In this document: piece by piece, positions 41,871 to 50,082 of the stretch | Layout of the letters: each line of letters opens with the position of its first letter | Numbering within the stretch: the first letter of the stretch is position 1 | Assembly (NCBI RefSeq): GCF_004762045.1 | Contig: NZ_SJOM01000007.1 | Coordinates: 6,318,483-6,382,482, forward strand | Length of the DNA stretch: 64,000 nucleotides | DNA from: Mycobacterium sp. DL99 | Lineage (GTDB): Bacteria; Actinomycetota; Actinomycetes; Mycobacteriales; Mycobacteriaceae | Direction of reading: 5' to 3' | The notes under the pieces: model-generated | What the model was told of the DNA's origin: nothing | Seen by the model: only the letters and a program-made list of their open reading frames with translations | The model's database searches: none | Program-made: the position numbers and the translations under genes

Positions 41871-43057
41871 CGCTGACACGCAACGCCATTCCCACCTACC
41901 GCTCCGACATCTACTCCACCGCGGCGATCATCGACCCCTACCCGCACTACGCCCGGTTGCGGGCACTCGGCCCCGTGGTGCGACTCACCCGCCATCGGGC
42001 CTACGCAATCCCGCGCTATGCCGAGTGCAAATCGATCCTGCGCGACGACAAGACCTTCATCTCCGGCGACGGGGTCGGGCTGAACCCGATCCCGAATACG
42101 CTCTCCAAGGGCACCACCCTCACCAGCGACGGTGCGACACACGACGCACGTCGCAAGCTCGTCGCCCACCGCCTACTCCCGCGGGCGCTGCGCGCGATGG
42201 CCGACGACGTCGACCGAATGGCCGCCGACATCGTCGACCGGGCCGTCGCGAAGGGTTCGGTCGATGGCATCGACGACATCGCGTCGGCGCTACCGCTGGC
42301 GATCGTCCCTGACCTGGTCGGCTGGCCGCGGGACCAGCGCGCCGACCTGATGGCCTGGGGCGGAGCGACTTTTGACCTGCTCGGCCCGCTCAACCGGCGG
42401 GCCGCGCGAGCCATCCCCGACTCCGCGCGGATGCTGCGCTTCGCTCGCGGCGTCGTCAAGAAACGCGCTGTCCTCGACGGCAGCCTCGGGCACGACCTCC
42501 TGCTCGCTGCCGACAACGGTGAACTCTCCGACGCCGACTGCGCATCCCTGATGGTGGACTACATCGTCCCGTCGCTGGACACCACGATCAGCGCCATCGC
42601 CAACGCGGTACACCTGCTGGCCACCCACCCCGAACAGTTCGAGTTGCTCAAGCGTCAGCCCGAGTTGATCCCGAATGCCGTCAACGAGATCATCCGGTAC
42701 TCGTCTCCGCTGCGCGCGTTCACCCGAAAGGCACGCCACGACATCGAAGTCGGTGGCGCCACCGTGCCGGGCGGGGCCCGGGTACTGGTGATCTACGCTT
42801 CCGCGAACCGCGACGAACTCGAGTGGGATGACCCGGACGTGTTCGACATCCGCAACGACGCGGGCCGTCAGCTCGGCTTCGGCAATGGCGCCCACGCCTG
42901 CGCCGGGCAGGGGCTCGCGCGTCTGGAGACCCAGGCGATGCTGCGCGCACTCGTCGAGCGGGTGGACCGCATCGAACTGACGGCAACCCCGGTCTGGGCG
43001 CTCAACAACATCATCCGCCGGCACTCATCGCTGCCGGTCAAGCTGACCGCCGTCTGA
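41867..43057 (+). CDS. Cytochrome P450 of the ring-cleavage operon
   Basis: 396-residue P450. ExxR is E274-IIR277, and the haem loop is FGNGAHACAG (338-347) with C345. The I-helix reads PSLDTT (235-240) where A/G-G-x-D/E-T-T is usual; Ser replaces the conserved Gly, which may alter oxygen activation. No ferredoxin gene is adjacent. It probably hydroxylates or demethylates the aromatic substrate before the FAD hydroxylase. ATGA overlap with the upstream gene; an operon-ending hairpin overlaps its stop. Confidence 0.92.
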   Translation: MTLTRNAIPTYRSDIYSTAAIIDPYPHYARLRALGPVVRLTRHRAYAIPRYAECKSILRDDKTFISGDGVGLNPIPNTLSKGTTLTSDGATHDARRKLVAHRLLPRALRAMADDVDRMAADIVDRAVAKGSVDGIDDIASALPLAIVPDLVGWPRDQRADLMAWGGATFDLLGPLNRRAARAIPDSARMLRFARGVVKKRAVLDGSLGHDLLLAADNGELSDADCASLMVDYIVPSLDTTISAIANAVHLLATHPEQFELLKRQPELIPNAVNEIIRYSSPLRAFTRKARHDIEVGGATVPGGARVLVIYASANRDELEWDDPDVFDIRNDAGRQLGFGNGAHACAGQGLARLETQAMLRALVERVDRIELTATPVWALNNIIRRHSSLPVKLTAV

Positions 43058-43077
43058 CCCCGTCGGTGACGGGGTCA
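43055..43077. terminator. Perfect hairpin ending the ring-cleavage operon
   Basis: TGACCCCGTC (43055-43064) and GACGGGGTCA (43068-43077) form a 10-bp stem with loop GGT. The left arm starts with the P450 stop codon. The opposing secreted-peptide gene ends 11 bases further on, so it may serve both directions. Confidence 0.75.
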
Positions 43078-43087
43078 GCGGTAGGGG

Positions 43088-43366
43088 TCAGTTACCCCAG
43101 CCGCGCTGGCCGTCCCAGCCACCGCAGATTCCGTTGATGCAGCCATGGCCGAAGCCACCCTGGACCGGGTTCCAACCGCCACAGCCGTTCCAGCCGGGCC
43201 CGCTGTCACAGCCACCGCCACCGCCGGCGTCACCGCCGCCGCTGGGTTGAGCACTGATCGTCGTCGCGGGCGCGTCAGTCATAAGCGCGGCGGTCGGTCC
43301 TGCTGCAATCGCCAATGCGGCTCCCGCTACGAACACTGATCCCATGAGTTTTCGTATGGTTAGCAT
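43088..43366 (-). CDS. Secreted Gly/Trp/Cys-rich small protein
   Basis: 92 residues from ATG 43366 (AGGAG about 9 bases upstream). The signal peptide (residues 1-about 28; LMGSVFVAGAALAIAAGPTAAL) is followed by a mature part of about 60 residues, very rich in Gly with five Trp and four Cys, arranged as repeats of GGW/GCxx (GPGWNGCGGWN, GHGCINGICGGW). Function unknown; it resembles no recognised family. It stands alone between two operons. Confidence 0.65.
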   Translation of the reverse strand: MLTIRKLMGSVFVAGAALAIAAGPTAALMTDAPATTISAQPSGGGDAGGGGGCDSGPGWNGCGGWNPVQGGFGHGCINGICGGWDGQRGWGN

Positions 43367-43410
43367 GACTCCATACTCCTCTCCTGTGAGCCTCCTGCCA
43401 AGTGGTGTGA

Positions 43411-43833
43411 TCAAGCCCGCGTGTAGCGCAGCAGCGTCACACCAGCTCCGGCAAGGGCGTCCGGGTAGTCGCAGAAAACAGGCTTGAGCCGCATTCCGAC
43501 ACTGAGTTCCCCGGGTGCGACGTCAACGATTTCCGTCGAGAACCGCGGACCCTCATCCCATTCCACGATACCCAAAATTTGCGGAACGGCGTCGGCGAAG
43601 TGCGGGCCGACCGGGCGCCGGGCCACGGTGAACGAATACAGCGTGCCCATCCCCGAGATCTCCCGCCACTCGAGATCATCGGCCAGCGTGCGGGGCGCCA
43701 ACACGCGGGGGTAGAACACATAGGCCTGCGTCGACGGCGAGTACTGGATGACGATGCGATGCTCCGCGAGTGCGTCCCAGAACGGCGTGCTGGTAGGGGT
43801 TTTCACCGGCATGGGCCGGGCGAATCCGGTCAT
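43411..43833 (-). CDS. DUF35 OB-fold protein lacking zinc-ribbon cysteines
   Basis: 140-residue partner protein of thiolase-fold enzymes. The OB-fold block MGTLYSFTVARRP and GIVEWDEGPRFSTEIV is typical. The preceding rubredoxin-like zinc ribbon, normally CxxCG...PPR, reads QYSPSTQAYVFYPR (30-43) with no Cys. It starts 5 bases after the thiolase-like stop. In steroid side-chain degradation, such DUF35 proteins bind an Ltp2-type aldolase; the same is inferred here. Confidence 0.88.
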   Translation of the reverse strand: MTGFARPMPVKTPTSTPFWDALAEHRIVIQYSPSTQAYVFYPRVLAPRTLADDLEWREISGMGTLYSFTVARRPVGPHFADAVPQILGIVEWDEGPRFSTEIVDVAPGELSVGMRLKPVFCDYPDALAGAGVTLLRYTRA

Positions 43834-43838
43834 CGGTC

Positions 43839-45059
43839 TCACTCGCCTTCCAGGATCAGGGTGGTTTGCTCGGACAGGATGCCGCCGTTGCCGGAGACGA
43901 ATGCGCGATTGCAATCGGCGACCTGGGCGGCCCCCGCTCGGCCCATGATCTGACGGGTGGCATCGCAAACGTGGTGCATGCCGCCGGCTAATCCGGCCTG
44001 GCCGAAACCGAGTTGGCCGCCCGCGGTGTTCAGCGGGAAATCGCCGCGGAAGGTCAGGTCGTGGTCGGACACGAAGGACATACCCTTGCCCTTCTCGCAG
44101 AACCCGGCGTCCTCCAGGCTGAGCAGCACCGTGATGGTGTAGCAGTCATAGATCGACACCATGTCCATCTGGTCGCGGGTCAGCCCGGTCATCCCGAACG
44201 CCGTGTCGGCCGCCTTGCGGATCGGTGTGTCGAGCAGATCCTCGGCGTACGTGGGCGTCTTGAACGGCACGTGCTCGCCAAAACCCTTGACCCACACCGG
44301 CCGGTTGCGGGCTCGGGCGGCGACCTCGGCACTCGCCACGACCACGGCGGCGCCACCGACACACGGCATCACGATCTCCAGCATGTGCAACGGGTCGGCG
44401 ATCACCGGGCTGTTCAGCACGTCCTCGACGCTCAGCGGGGTGTCTTTCCAGATGGCGCCGTCGGTGTGATTGGCGTTGACCCGCTGGTCCACCACGATCT
44501 TGGCCATCGCCCGCTCGTCGTAGCCGTACTCATAGGCATAGCGCTGCGCCACCTGACCGTACGGCCCGTTCTGGCCGAGGTTGCCATAGGGAATCTCGAA
44601 TTCGGCCTGCGGCGAGCCGAATTGGTTGCTGGACGAGCCGAAGAACACCGCGTCGGTCAACGTCTTCGGTTTCAGCTCCGAGCTCGGGGTGATGTAACGC
44701 GCCGGTAGGGCGCACAGCACCACGTCACACAGGCCGAGCTCGATCGCGGCGGCCGCCCGCCACACCATGCCCGCGGCGCTGGCCCCGCCGAGGTCGAGCA
44801 ACTCTGCGAAGTTCGCTCGCACGCCCAGATATTCGGCCACGGTCGACGGCACGAAGATCTCCGACTCGCCCAGGTGAGAGGTGACGATGCCGTCGACCTG
44901 CTCGGCCGACAGGCCGGCATCCTCCAAGGCTGCCGCTGCCAGCAGGGCCCACTGCTCCAAGGTAAACGGAGCCGGCGCGGCTTTGCTCATCCGCTCCGGC
45001 GGCAACTCGACGTAGCCGACGATCGCGGCTTCGCCCTGTAGTCCCCTACGCGCTCCCAT
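43839..45059 (-). CDS. Thiolase-fold protein without catalytic Cys/His (Ltp2-like aldolase candidate)
   Basis: 406 residues of the SCPx/lipid-transfer thiolase group. The usual nucleophile site reads LGGASAAG (90-97), with Ala where thiolases have Cys, and the C-terminal GHPxGA site reads GGQLGFGQAG with no His. YDCYT (304-308) carries tyrosines in the region used by Ltp2 retro-aldolases. With the adjacent DUF35 gene this suggests a retro-aldol enzyme cleaving a beta-hydroxyacyl-CoA rather than a thiolase. 9 bases from the dehydrogenase gene. Confidence 0.85.
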   Translation of the reverse strand: MGARRGLQGEAAIVGYVELPPERMSKAAPAPFTLEQWALLAAAALEDAGLSAEQVDGIVTSHLGESEIFVPSTVAEYLGVRANFAELLDLGGASAAGMVWRAAAAIELGLCDVVLCALPARYITPSSELKPKTLTDAVFFGSSSNQFGSPQAEFEIPYGNLGQNGPYGQVAQRYAYEYGYDERAMAKIVVDQRVNANHTDGAIWKDTPLSVEDVLNSPVIADPLHMLEIVMPCVGGAAVVVASAEVAARARNRPVWVKGFGEHVPFKTPTYAEDLLDTPIRKAADTAFGMTGLTRDQMDMVSIYDCYTITVLLSLEDAGFCEKGKGMSFVSDHDLTFRGDFPLNTAGGQLGFGQAGLAGGMHHVCDATRQIMGRAGAAQVADCNRAFVSGNGGILSEQTTLILEGE

Positions 45060-45068
45060 ACTCGCTCC

Positions 45069-47300
45069 TCACTTGCGGGGTAATCCCAGAATCAGCTGGG
45101 CAATGATGTTGAGCTGGATCTCAGTGGTGCCGCCGCCGATCAGCTCGGCGGGAAGGTCCAGGTAGGGCGCCACCACCGCGGGTTGGCTGTCCTGTTCCAG
45201 GGCAAGCGGTCCGGTGAGTCCGAGGGTGAGTTCGGATGCGCGGCGCAGCATCACGTTGGTGGCCACCTTGGCGATGCTCGACGCCGGCCCCGGGGGCTGT
45301 CCGTCGAGCAGACGCAGCGTCTCACGCACCCCGAGCGCCTTGAGAGCGTTTGTGTAGGAGTCGATCTCGCCGATGGCGTGCAACACCGGATCCGGATCAG
45401 GGCTCACCCCGACGAGCTCGCGTAGCGCCCCCATCCGGTCGATGTTGACGTAGCCGCTGATCGCCACCCGTTCGTGGGCCATGGTGCTGATGGCCAACTG
45501 CCAGCCCGACGCCGGATCGCCCAGCAGCATGTCATCGGGTACGAAGACGTCGGTGAGGAACACTTCGTTGAACTCGGCCCGCCCGCTGGATTGGGTGATC
45601 TGGCGGAATTCGACTCCGGGTGAACGCATGTCGAGAATGAAGTAGCCGATACCGCGGTGCTTGGGAGCCTCGGGATCGGTACGGGCCAGCAACGCACCGA
45701 AATCGGCTCGATGCGCCAACGAGGTCCAGATCTTGTGTCCGTTGATCCGCCACCCGCCCTCGACCCGCACGGCCCGAGTACTCAGCGAGGCCAGGTCCGA
45801 TCCTGCTCCCGGCTCACTGAACAGCTGACACCAGGACAGGTCCCCGCGTAGCGAGCCGGGCACGAAACGCTCTTGCAGTTCCGGGGTTCCGGCCGCGATG
45901 AGGCTCGGCAGGATCCACTCGGCGATGCCCACCGACGGTCGCACCAGGGCTGCGCGCTTACCGAATTCCTCGTCGACGATGAGCTGTTGGCGTACGGTCG
46001 CGTCGCATCCCCACGGCGCGGGCCAGTGCGGGGCGATCAACCCCGCGTCGGCCAGCAAGTCACGCCGTGCCCCGATCGTGAACTCCGGGTACTCGCCTTG
46101 TCGTCCGAAACCGTTGTCGGACAGGGTGAGTGCACGGTCCAGGGTTTCACCGACCCGGGCCCGGAATTCGGCGTCGGACTCGCCGAGGTTGACCGTCACG
46201 TCCCGCGTGGCGGTGGCCGACAGCCGGCCGAGGGTGCGGGTCCAGCGTGACACCGGACCGATCGATGCGGCCAGGCTGGTGGCCCGGCGCCAGTACAGGT
46301 GCAGATCGTGTTCCCAGGTGAATCCGATTGCTCCGAGCATGGTGAGCGCCTCGAGCACCAGACCGGGAACCGGCATGACCGCCATCACCGCGGCCGAGCA
46401 GGCGGTCAGCCGGTGCTGGTCGGTATCCACGGACCCATTGAGCGCCCGCACCGCATCCCAGGCCGCTGCCGTCGCCAGCGCGCTGTTCACCAGCAGCATC
46501 GCCGCCTTGTGCTGCAACGCCTGGAACGTCCCGATCGGCTTGCCGAACTGTTCCCGGGTCCGTAGATGTTCGGTGACGGTTTCCACACACCACTGGGTGA
46601 TGCCGGCCGCCATCGAGGCGGTGAACGCCACGGTCAGGTCGGTGACCAGCTCGGCGTCCACCCCGGTCAGGACCGCGGCGGCGGGCACCGCGTGATCGCT
46701 CAGCCGCAGGAGGCCCAGATCCGTGGTCAGGTCGGTGCCGCGGCGCGATTCGACCTGACCCTCAGCCGGATTCAGCGCTGCCCAGCGCAGGGCGCCGGTC
46801 TCGTCGGCAAAGGGCACCACGACGCGCTGCGCCGAGCACAGGCCCAAGGTCAGGCCGGTCGAACCGGTCAGGCGCCAGCCGTCCCCGTCGCGGCGGCCGG
46901 CGATGTCGGCGCGCTCGCTGGACACCATGACGGCGGTCGCACCTTCGGCGATCTCCTTGAGCAACGTCTCGGCGCCGGGGCACTGCTGCGAGGCCAGCGC
47001 GGCCCCGGCGATCGCGGTGGTGAGCAGCGGGCCCGGCAGCAGCGCCGCACCCGCGGCCTCCAGCACGCAGGCCATGTCTTCCAGGCCGCCGCCCTGCCCG
47101 CCCACCGCCTCGGGCAGGTGTACGGCATGAAAGCCGTTCTCCACCAATGCGCCCCACCATGACGGCAACCGCCCCGCGGCCAGGTCGTCCAGCGCGGCCC
47201 GGGTCGCGTCGATGGGTGCGTGCCGGGCCGCGAACTGCCCGACGGCTTCGCTCAGCTGCTGCTGTTCGGGTGTCAGTGCGATGGAGACGTAGGTGGTCAT
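45069..47300 (-). CDS. Double-domain acyl-CoA dehydrogenase
   Basis: 743 residues made of two complete acyl-CoA dehydrogenase domains, about 1-375 and 395-743, each with its own helical and beta parts (REQFGKPIGTFQALQHK in the first; SEPGAGSDLAS and GGGTTEIQLN in the second). Fusion replaces the two-chain heterotetramers of steroid degradation. It probably desaturates a CoA-ester handled by the thiolase-fold/DUF35 pair. ATG 47300 overlaps the SDR stop (ATGA). Confidence 0.92.
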   Translation of the reverse strand: MTTYVSIALTPEQQQLSEAVGQFAARHAPIDATRAALDDLAAGRLPSWWGALVENGFHAVHLPEAVGGQGGGLEDMACVLEAAGAALLPGPLLTTAIAGAALASQQCPGAETLLKEIAEGATAVMVSSERADIAGRRDGDGWRLTGSTGLTLGLCSAQRVVVPFADETGALRWAALNPAEGQVESRRGTDLTTDLGLLRLSDHAVPAAAVLTGVDAELVTDLTVAFTASMAAGITQWCVETVTEHLRTREQFGKPIGTFQALQHKAAMLLVNSALATAAAWDAVRALNGSVDTDQHRLTACSAAVMAVMPVPGLVLEALTMLGAIGFTWEHDLHLYWRRATSLAASIGPVSRWTRTLGRLSATATRDVTVNLGESDAEFRARVGETLDRALTLSDNGFGRQGEYPEFTIGARRDLLADAGLIAPHWPAPWGCDATVRQQLIVDEEFGKRAALVRPSVGIAEWILPSLIAAGTPELQERFVPGSLRGDLSWCQLFSEPGAGSDLASLSTRAVRVEGGWRINGHKIWTSLAHRADFGALLARTDPEAPKHRGIGYFILDMRSPGVEFRQITQSSGRAEFNEVFLTDVFVPDDMLLGDPASGWQLAISTMAHERVAISGYVNIDRMGALRELVGVSPDPDPVLHAIGEIDSYTNALKALGVRETLRLLDGQPPGPASSIAKVATNVMLRRASELTLGLTGPLALEQDSQPAVVAPYLDLPAELIGGGTTEIQLNIIAQLILGLPRK

Positions 47301-48304
47301 GCGCGCCGCCTCGATCGGAAGAGACCGGATGTGAAGAATCGTGCGCCCTCGGCGATGGCCTCGGTGGTCGGTCTCGGTTTCCATCCGAGTTCGCGGACCG
47401 CCTTGCCGTGGTCCATCGGCGACATCACGTGCATCAACCGCACGGTCAGCGGGCTGAGCTGGTTCTCCTTCTTGCGCAGCCGGGCCAGGGGGTCGACCAC
47501 CGCGCCCGCCGCTGCCAGCAGGCGGATCGGGACCCCGCGCCGCGGCGGCTCGACATCGACAGCAGCACAGGCGGTTCGGTAGATCTCCCCGGCCGACATG
47601 AAACGTTCGGACACGATGTAGCGCTCACCGACCCGGCCCCGCTCACCGGCCAGGACCAGCGCCTCGGCGGCATCGGCGATGCCCACGGTCTCGGCGGCCG
47701 CGCCGTTGACGTAGAACGGCATCTTGCCCCGTACCGCAGCGGCGACCAGTCCCCCGTGCGGGGTCGGCAGCCAGTCGCCTGGGCCATAGGTGTTGGACAC
47801 ACACATCGCCACCGCGGGCAGTCCGTGCTCACGGGCGTACCGCAGCACCATCTGTTCGGCGAGCACCCTGGTATGCACATAGTCGCCGCCCACGTCGAGC
47901 CAGTTGTGCGGCAGATCCTCAGTGGCCAGGCCGGATTCGGCGATGCCGATCGTGGCGATCGAGCTGGTGAAGACGAACTTGCTCAGCCCAGCCTCCACCG
48001 CGACATCCAGGACCTCTTGCAGCCCTTCGATATTGGTTCTCCACAGCGGTGCGGGGTCGCTCATCCAGGCCCGGGCGTCGACGACGCAGTAGTACACGAC
48101 GTCGCAGTCGTCCATCGCGTCGCGCACCGAATCGGGGTCGAAGATGTCGCCGTAGACCCGCTCCACGTCGAGGTCATCGATACCGCGGGTGGAGCTGGTG
48201 CTGCGGATGAGCACCCGTACGTCCTCGCCGCGCTCGACCAGCCGCCTGGCGACATGCGAACCGAGGAATCCGCTGGCCCCGATGACCAGTTTCTTTGTTG
48301 CCAT
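47297..48304 (-). CDS. Extended SDR (NAD-dependent epimerase/3-beta-HSD-like)
   Basis: 335 residues from ATG 48304 (ATG 48316 possible). The cofactor motif is GASGFLG (9-15) with FTSSIA (112-117). The catalytic Tyr is Y142 but the usual lysine of YxxxK is R146 (YVHTR). It may oxidise a hydroxyl in the pathway of the operon. First gene of the unit, divergent from the TetR gene. Confidence 0.88.
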   Translation of the reverse strand: MATKKLVIGASGFLGSHVARRLVERGEDVRVLIRSTSSTRGIDDLDVERVYGDIFDPDSVRDAMDDCDVVYYCVVDARAWMSDPAPLWRTNIEGLQEVLDVAVEAGLSKFVFTSSIATIGIAESGLATEDLPHNWLDVGGDYVHTRVLAEQMVLRYAREHGLPAVAMCVSNTYGPGDWLPTPHGGLVAAAVRGKMPFYVNGAAAETVGIADAAEALVLAGERGRVGERYIVSERFMSAGEIYRTACAAVDVEPPRRGVPIRLLAAAGAVVDPLARLRKKENQLSPLTVRLMHVMSPMDHGKAVRELGWKPRPTTEAIAEGARFFTSGLFRSRRRA

Positions 48305-48336
48305 GCGCCCTTGCATTCGCCGTTCTCACGATATTT

Positions 48337-48355
48337 ACGAGACGCTACGTCTCGT
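48337..48355. promoter_or_regulatory. TetR operator, perfect 19-bp palindrome
   Basis: ACGAGACG (48337-48344), CTA, CGTCTCGT (48348-48355). It lies 33 bases upstream of the SDR start and 70 bases before the TetR start, suiting shared control. The AT-rich CGATATTTAC beside it may hold a -10 region. Confidence 0.8.
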
Positions 48356-48424
48356 CTTGTGGGAGACTACGACGGGTAGCTTGCCGTGTAAAGATCCGTG
48401 CAGAGGACCGACGAGGACGGACCG

Positions 48425-49015
48425 ATGATCCCCACTACCGATGAGGTGACGCCTCCGCGGCGACGCAGCGAGAAGTCGCGGGTGGCCATCATCGAGGCCA
48501 CCCGCGCACTACTACTGGAGCGGGGCTTTGACGGGCTGAGCATCGAGGCCGTCGCCGCACGGGCCGGGGTCGGCAAGCAGACCATCTACCGCTGGTGGCC
48601 GAGCCGGCCCGCGCTGGTCGCCGATGTCCTGCTGGAGGACGCCGACAAGATCCTGGCCACCATGCCGCACACCGACGATGTCACCGCGGACCTGGTTTCC
48701 TGGGCCGGAACCCTGGCCTCGGCGCTGACCACGAAGCGCGGCAACGCGATGCTGCGCATCCTGACGGCAGCCTCACTCGAACACGAGGACACCGCCGCAC
48801 GGCTGCGGGCAGGTTTCAGCCGACCGCTGGTCGATTCCGTGCGCAACCGGCTGATCGCCGAACACATCAACGCCGACCTGGCGTCCGCCGCTGCCGACGC
48901 CCTCCTCGGCGGCGTGGTCTATCCGATGCTGTCGGAGGGACGGAACTACTCCCGGCAGCGAGCCGAAGGCCTGGCCCACATCATCGTCGCGAGCCTGCGC
49001 GGCCAGGCCGGCTGA
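48425..49015 (+). CDS. TetR-family regulator of the CoA-ester operon
   Basis: 196 residues from ATG 48425, chosen for GAGGA 7 bases upstream (GTG 48398 is longer). HTH at about 18-60 (LSIEAVAARAGVGKQTIYRWWPSRPALV) and a TetR_C_11-like ligand domain. It is divergent from the SDR/dehydrogenase/thiolase-fold/DUF35 operon and faces a perfect 19-bp palindrome. Confidence 0.9.
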   Translation: MIPTTDEVTPPRRRSEKSRVAIIEATRALLLERGFDGLSIEAVAARAGVGKQTIYRWWPSRPALVADVLLEDADKILATMPHTDDVTADLVSWAGTLASALTTKRGNAMLRILTAASLEHEDTAARLRAGFSRPLVDSVRNRLIAEHINADLASAAADALLGGVVYPMLSEGRNYSRQRAEGLAHIIVASLRGQAG

Positions 49016-49026
49016 GAGCTGACGCG

Positions 49027-49695
49027 CTACGCCCCGGGAACGGCCCCCGGCGCCCGCACCACCATCGGCACGGCGGGAAAGTACGTCGCCATCTCCGAGC
49101 GGCACTTACGCAGGGCGGCGGTGCCGTAGCCGCGCTTACGGAAGTCGGGGTGGATCCAGATCCGGACATTGACCTCACCGTGGGTCAGTTCGCCGAACAC
49201 CATGCCGACCTTCTGGTCGCCCTCCAGGGCCACGAACCAGGCGGCTTCTTCGGCCTCCACCCGGCCCAGGGCCGCACGAATCTCGTCGTCGACATCGGCT
49301 GCGGGCGCACCCGACCCGTCACCGGAGGCACCGACGTCGGTGGTCCTGGCCACGAAGATGTCGCGGTCGGTGTCGGCGGCGAACGGCCGCAGATCCAGAG
49401 ATTCACCCGAGGCCGCCGGACGTTCCAACACCGTGAAGCTGAGCTGGGAATTCAGATCATCGAGTTCGGCAGCGATGGCGCGACGCGAATCCTTGGTGAT
49501 CTGCGCGAACGACAACCCGACCACGGCTTCGGCCGCGGCGTGCGAGGTGCCGAGCAGGCCGGCAACCGCGTCGATGGCCGCCGGGCGATCGTCGGCGTCC
49601 ACGATCACATCGAGCACTTCGTGGCGCCGGTTGAGGGCGTTGAGCAGAGCGTCGGCAATTTCGCGCCGGGCCGCGGCTTTGTCGTGATCGGTCAT
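49027..49695 (-). CDS. GyrA-like coiled-coil domain fused to a GNAT acetyltransferase
   Basis: 222 residues. Residues about 8-85 (ALLNALNRRHEVLDVI, LLGTSHAAAEAVVGLSFAQIT, AAELDDLNSQL) match, block by block, the dimerising coiled-coil/tower region of GyrA/ParC (KALDALDEVIALI, LLDIDEIQAQAILDMQLRRL), as I recall that sequence. Residues about 95-222 form a GNAT fold with the acetyl-CoA loop RKRGYG (186-191). ATG 49695 chosen as the start matching this domain. Substrate unknown; it may dimerise through the gyrase-like helices. Confidence 0.8.
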   Translation of the reverse strand: MTDHDKAAARREIADALLNALNRRHEVLDVIVDADDRPAAIDAVAGLLGTSHAAAEAVVGLSFAQITKDSRRAIAAELDDLNSQLSFTVLERPAASGESLDLRPFAADTDRDIFVARTTDVGASGDGSGAPAADVDDEIRAALGRVEAEEAAWFVALEGDQKVGMVFGELTHGEVNVRIWIHPDFRKRGYGTAALRKCRSEMATYFPAVPMVVRAPGAVPGA

Positions 49696-49745
49696 ACCGC
49701 GAGCGTAGATCAGCAATGTGCGCTCTGTGCAGAGCAACCGTCAGC

Positions 49746-49904
49746 TCAGAGTCGGTCCATTTCTCGCGCCATCTCCGACCACTCGAAATAGATCAACCGC
49801 GATGCGCACTCGAACGGATGGCGGCCGTGGTCGTGGCCGTCGATCGGCTGATGCCACGGGCTGTGGGCAACCACCATGGGTCGCAGCGGGGTCATCGAGA
49901 ACAT
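49746..49904 (-). CDS. Small 52-residue hypothetical protein
   Basis: ATG 49904 has GGGGG about 7 bases upstream. The protein is rich in His, Met and aromatic residues (SPWHQPIDGHDHGRHPFE, then SRLIYFEWSEMAREMDRL); the His cluster could bind metal. No signal peptide. It fits within an otherwise empty 387-base gap. Reality is uncertain because of its size. Confidence 0.5.
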   Translation of the reverse strand: MFSMTPLRPMVVAHSPWHQPIDGHDHGRHPFECASRLIYFEWSEMAREMDRL

Positions 49905-50082
49905 GGCAAGCCCCCTTCGCCGGCTCCGTTGTCGGCGGACCCGATGTCGGCGGCGGGCACGCCGTTCATCTCCGAAGGGAACCATCCCGATCGCGGCGAC
50001 ACATCATCCATCCGATTGATATTGATCTGGGGTTAGTCTGACGTCAGATGCATACGCCGACGAACGAATCGGGATCTGTGAC
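49905..50082. promoter_or_regulatory. Upstream region of the LuxR gene with a 12-bp palindrome
   Basis: 178 bases with no gene. It contains TCTGAC|GTCAGA (50037-50048), a perfect palindrome 34 bases before the LuxR start, and an AT-richer stretch (GATTGATATTGATCTGG) just before it that may hold promoter elements. Confidence 0.5.
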
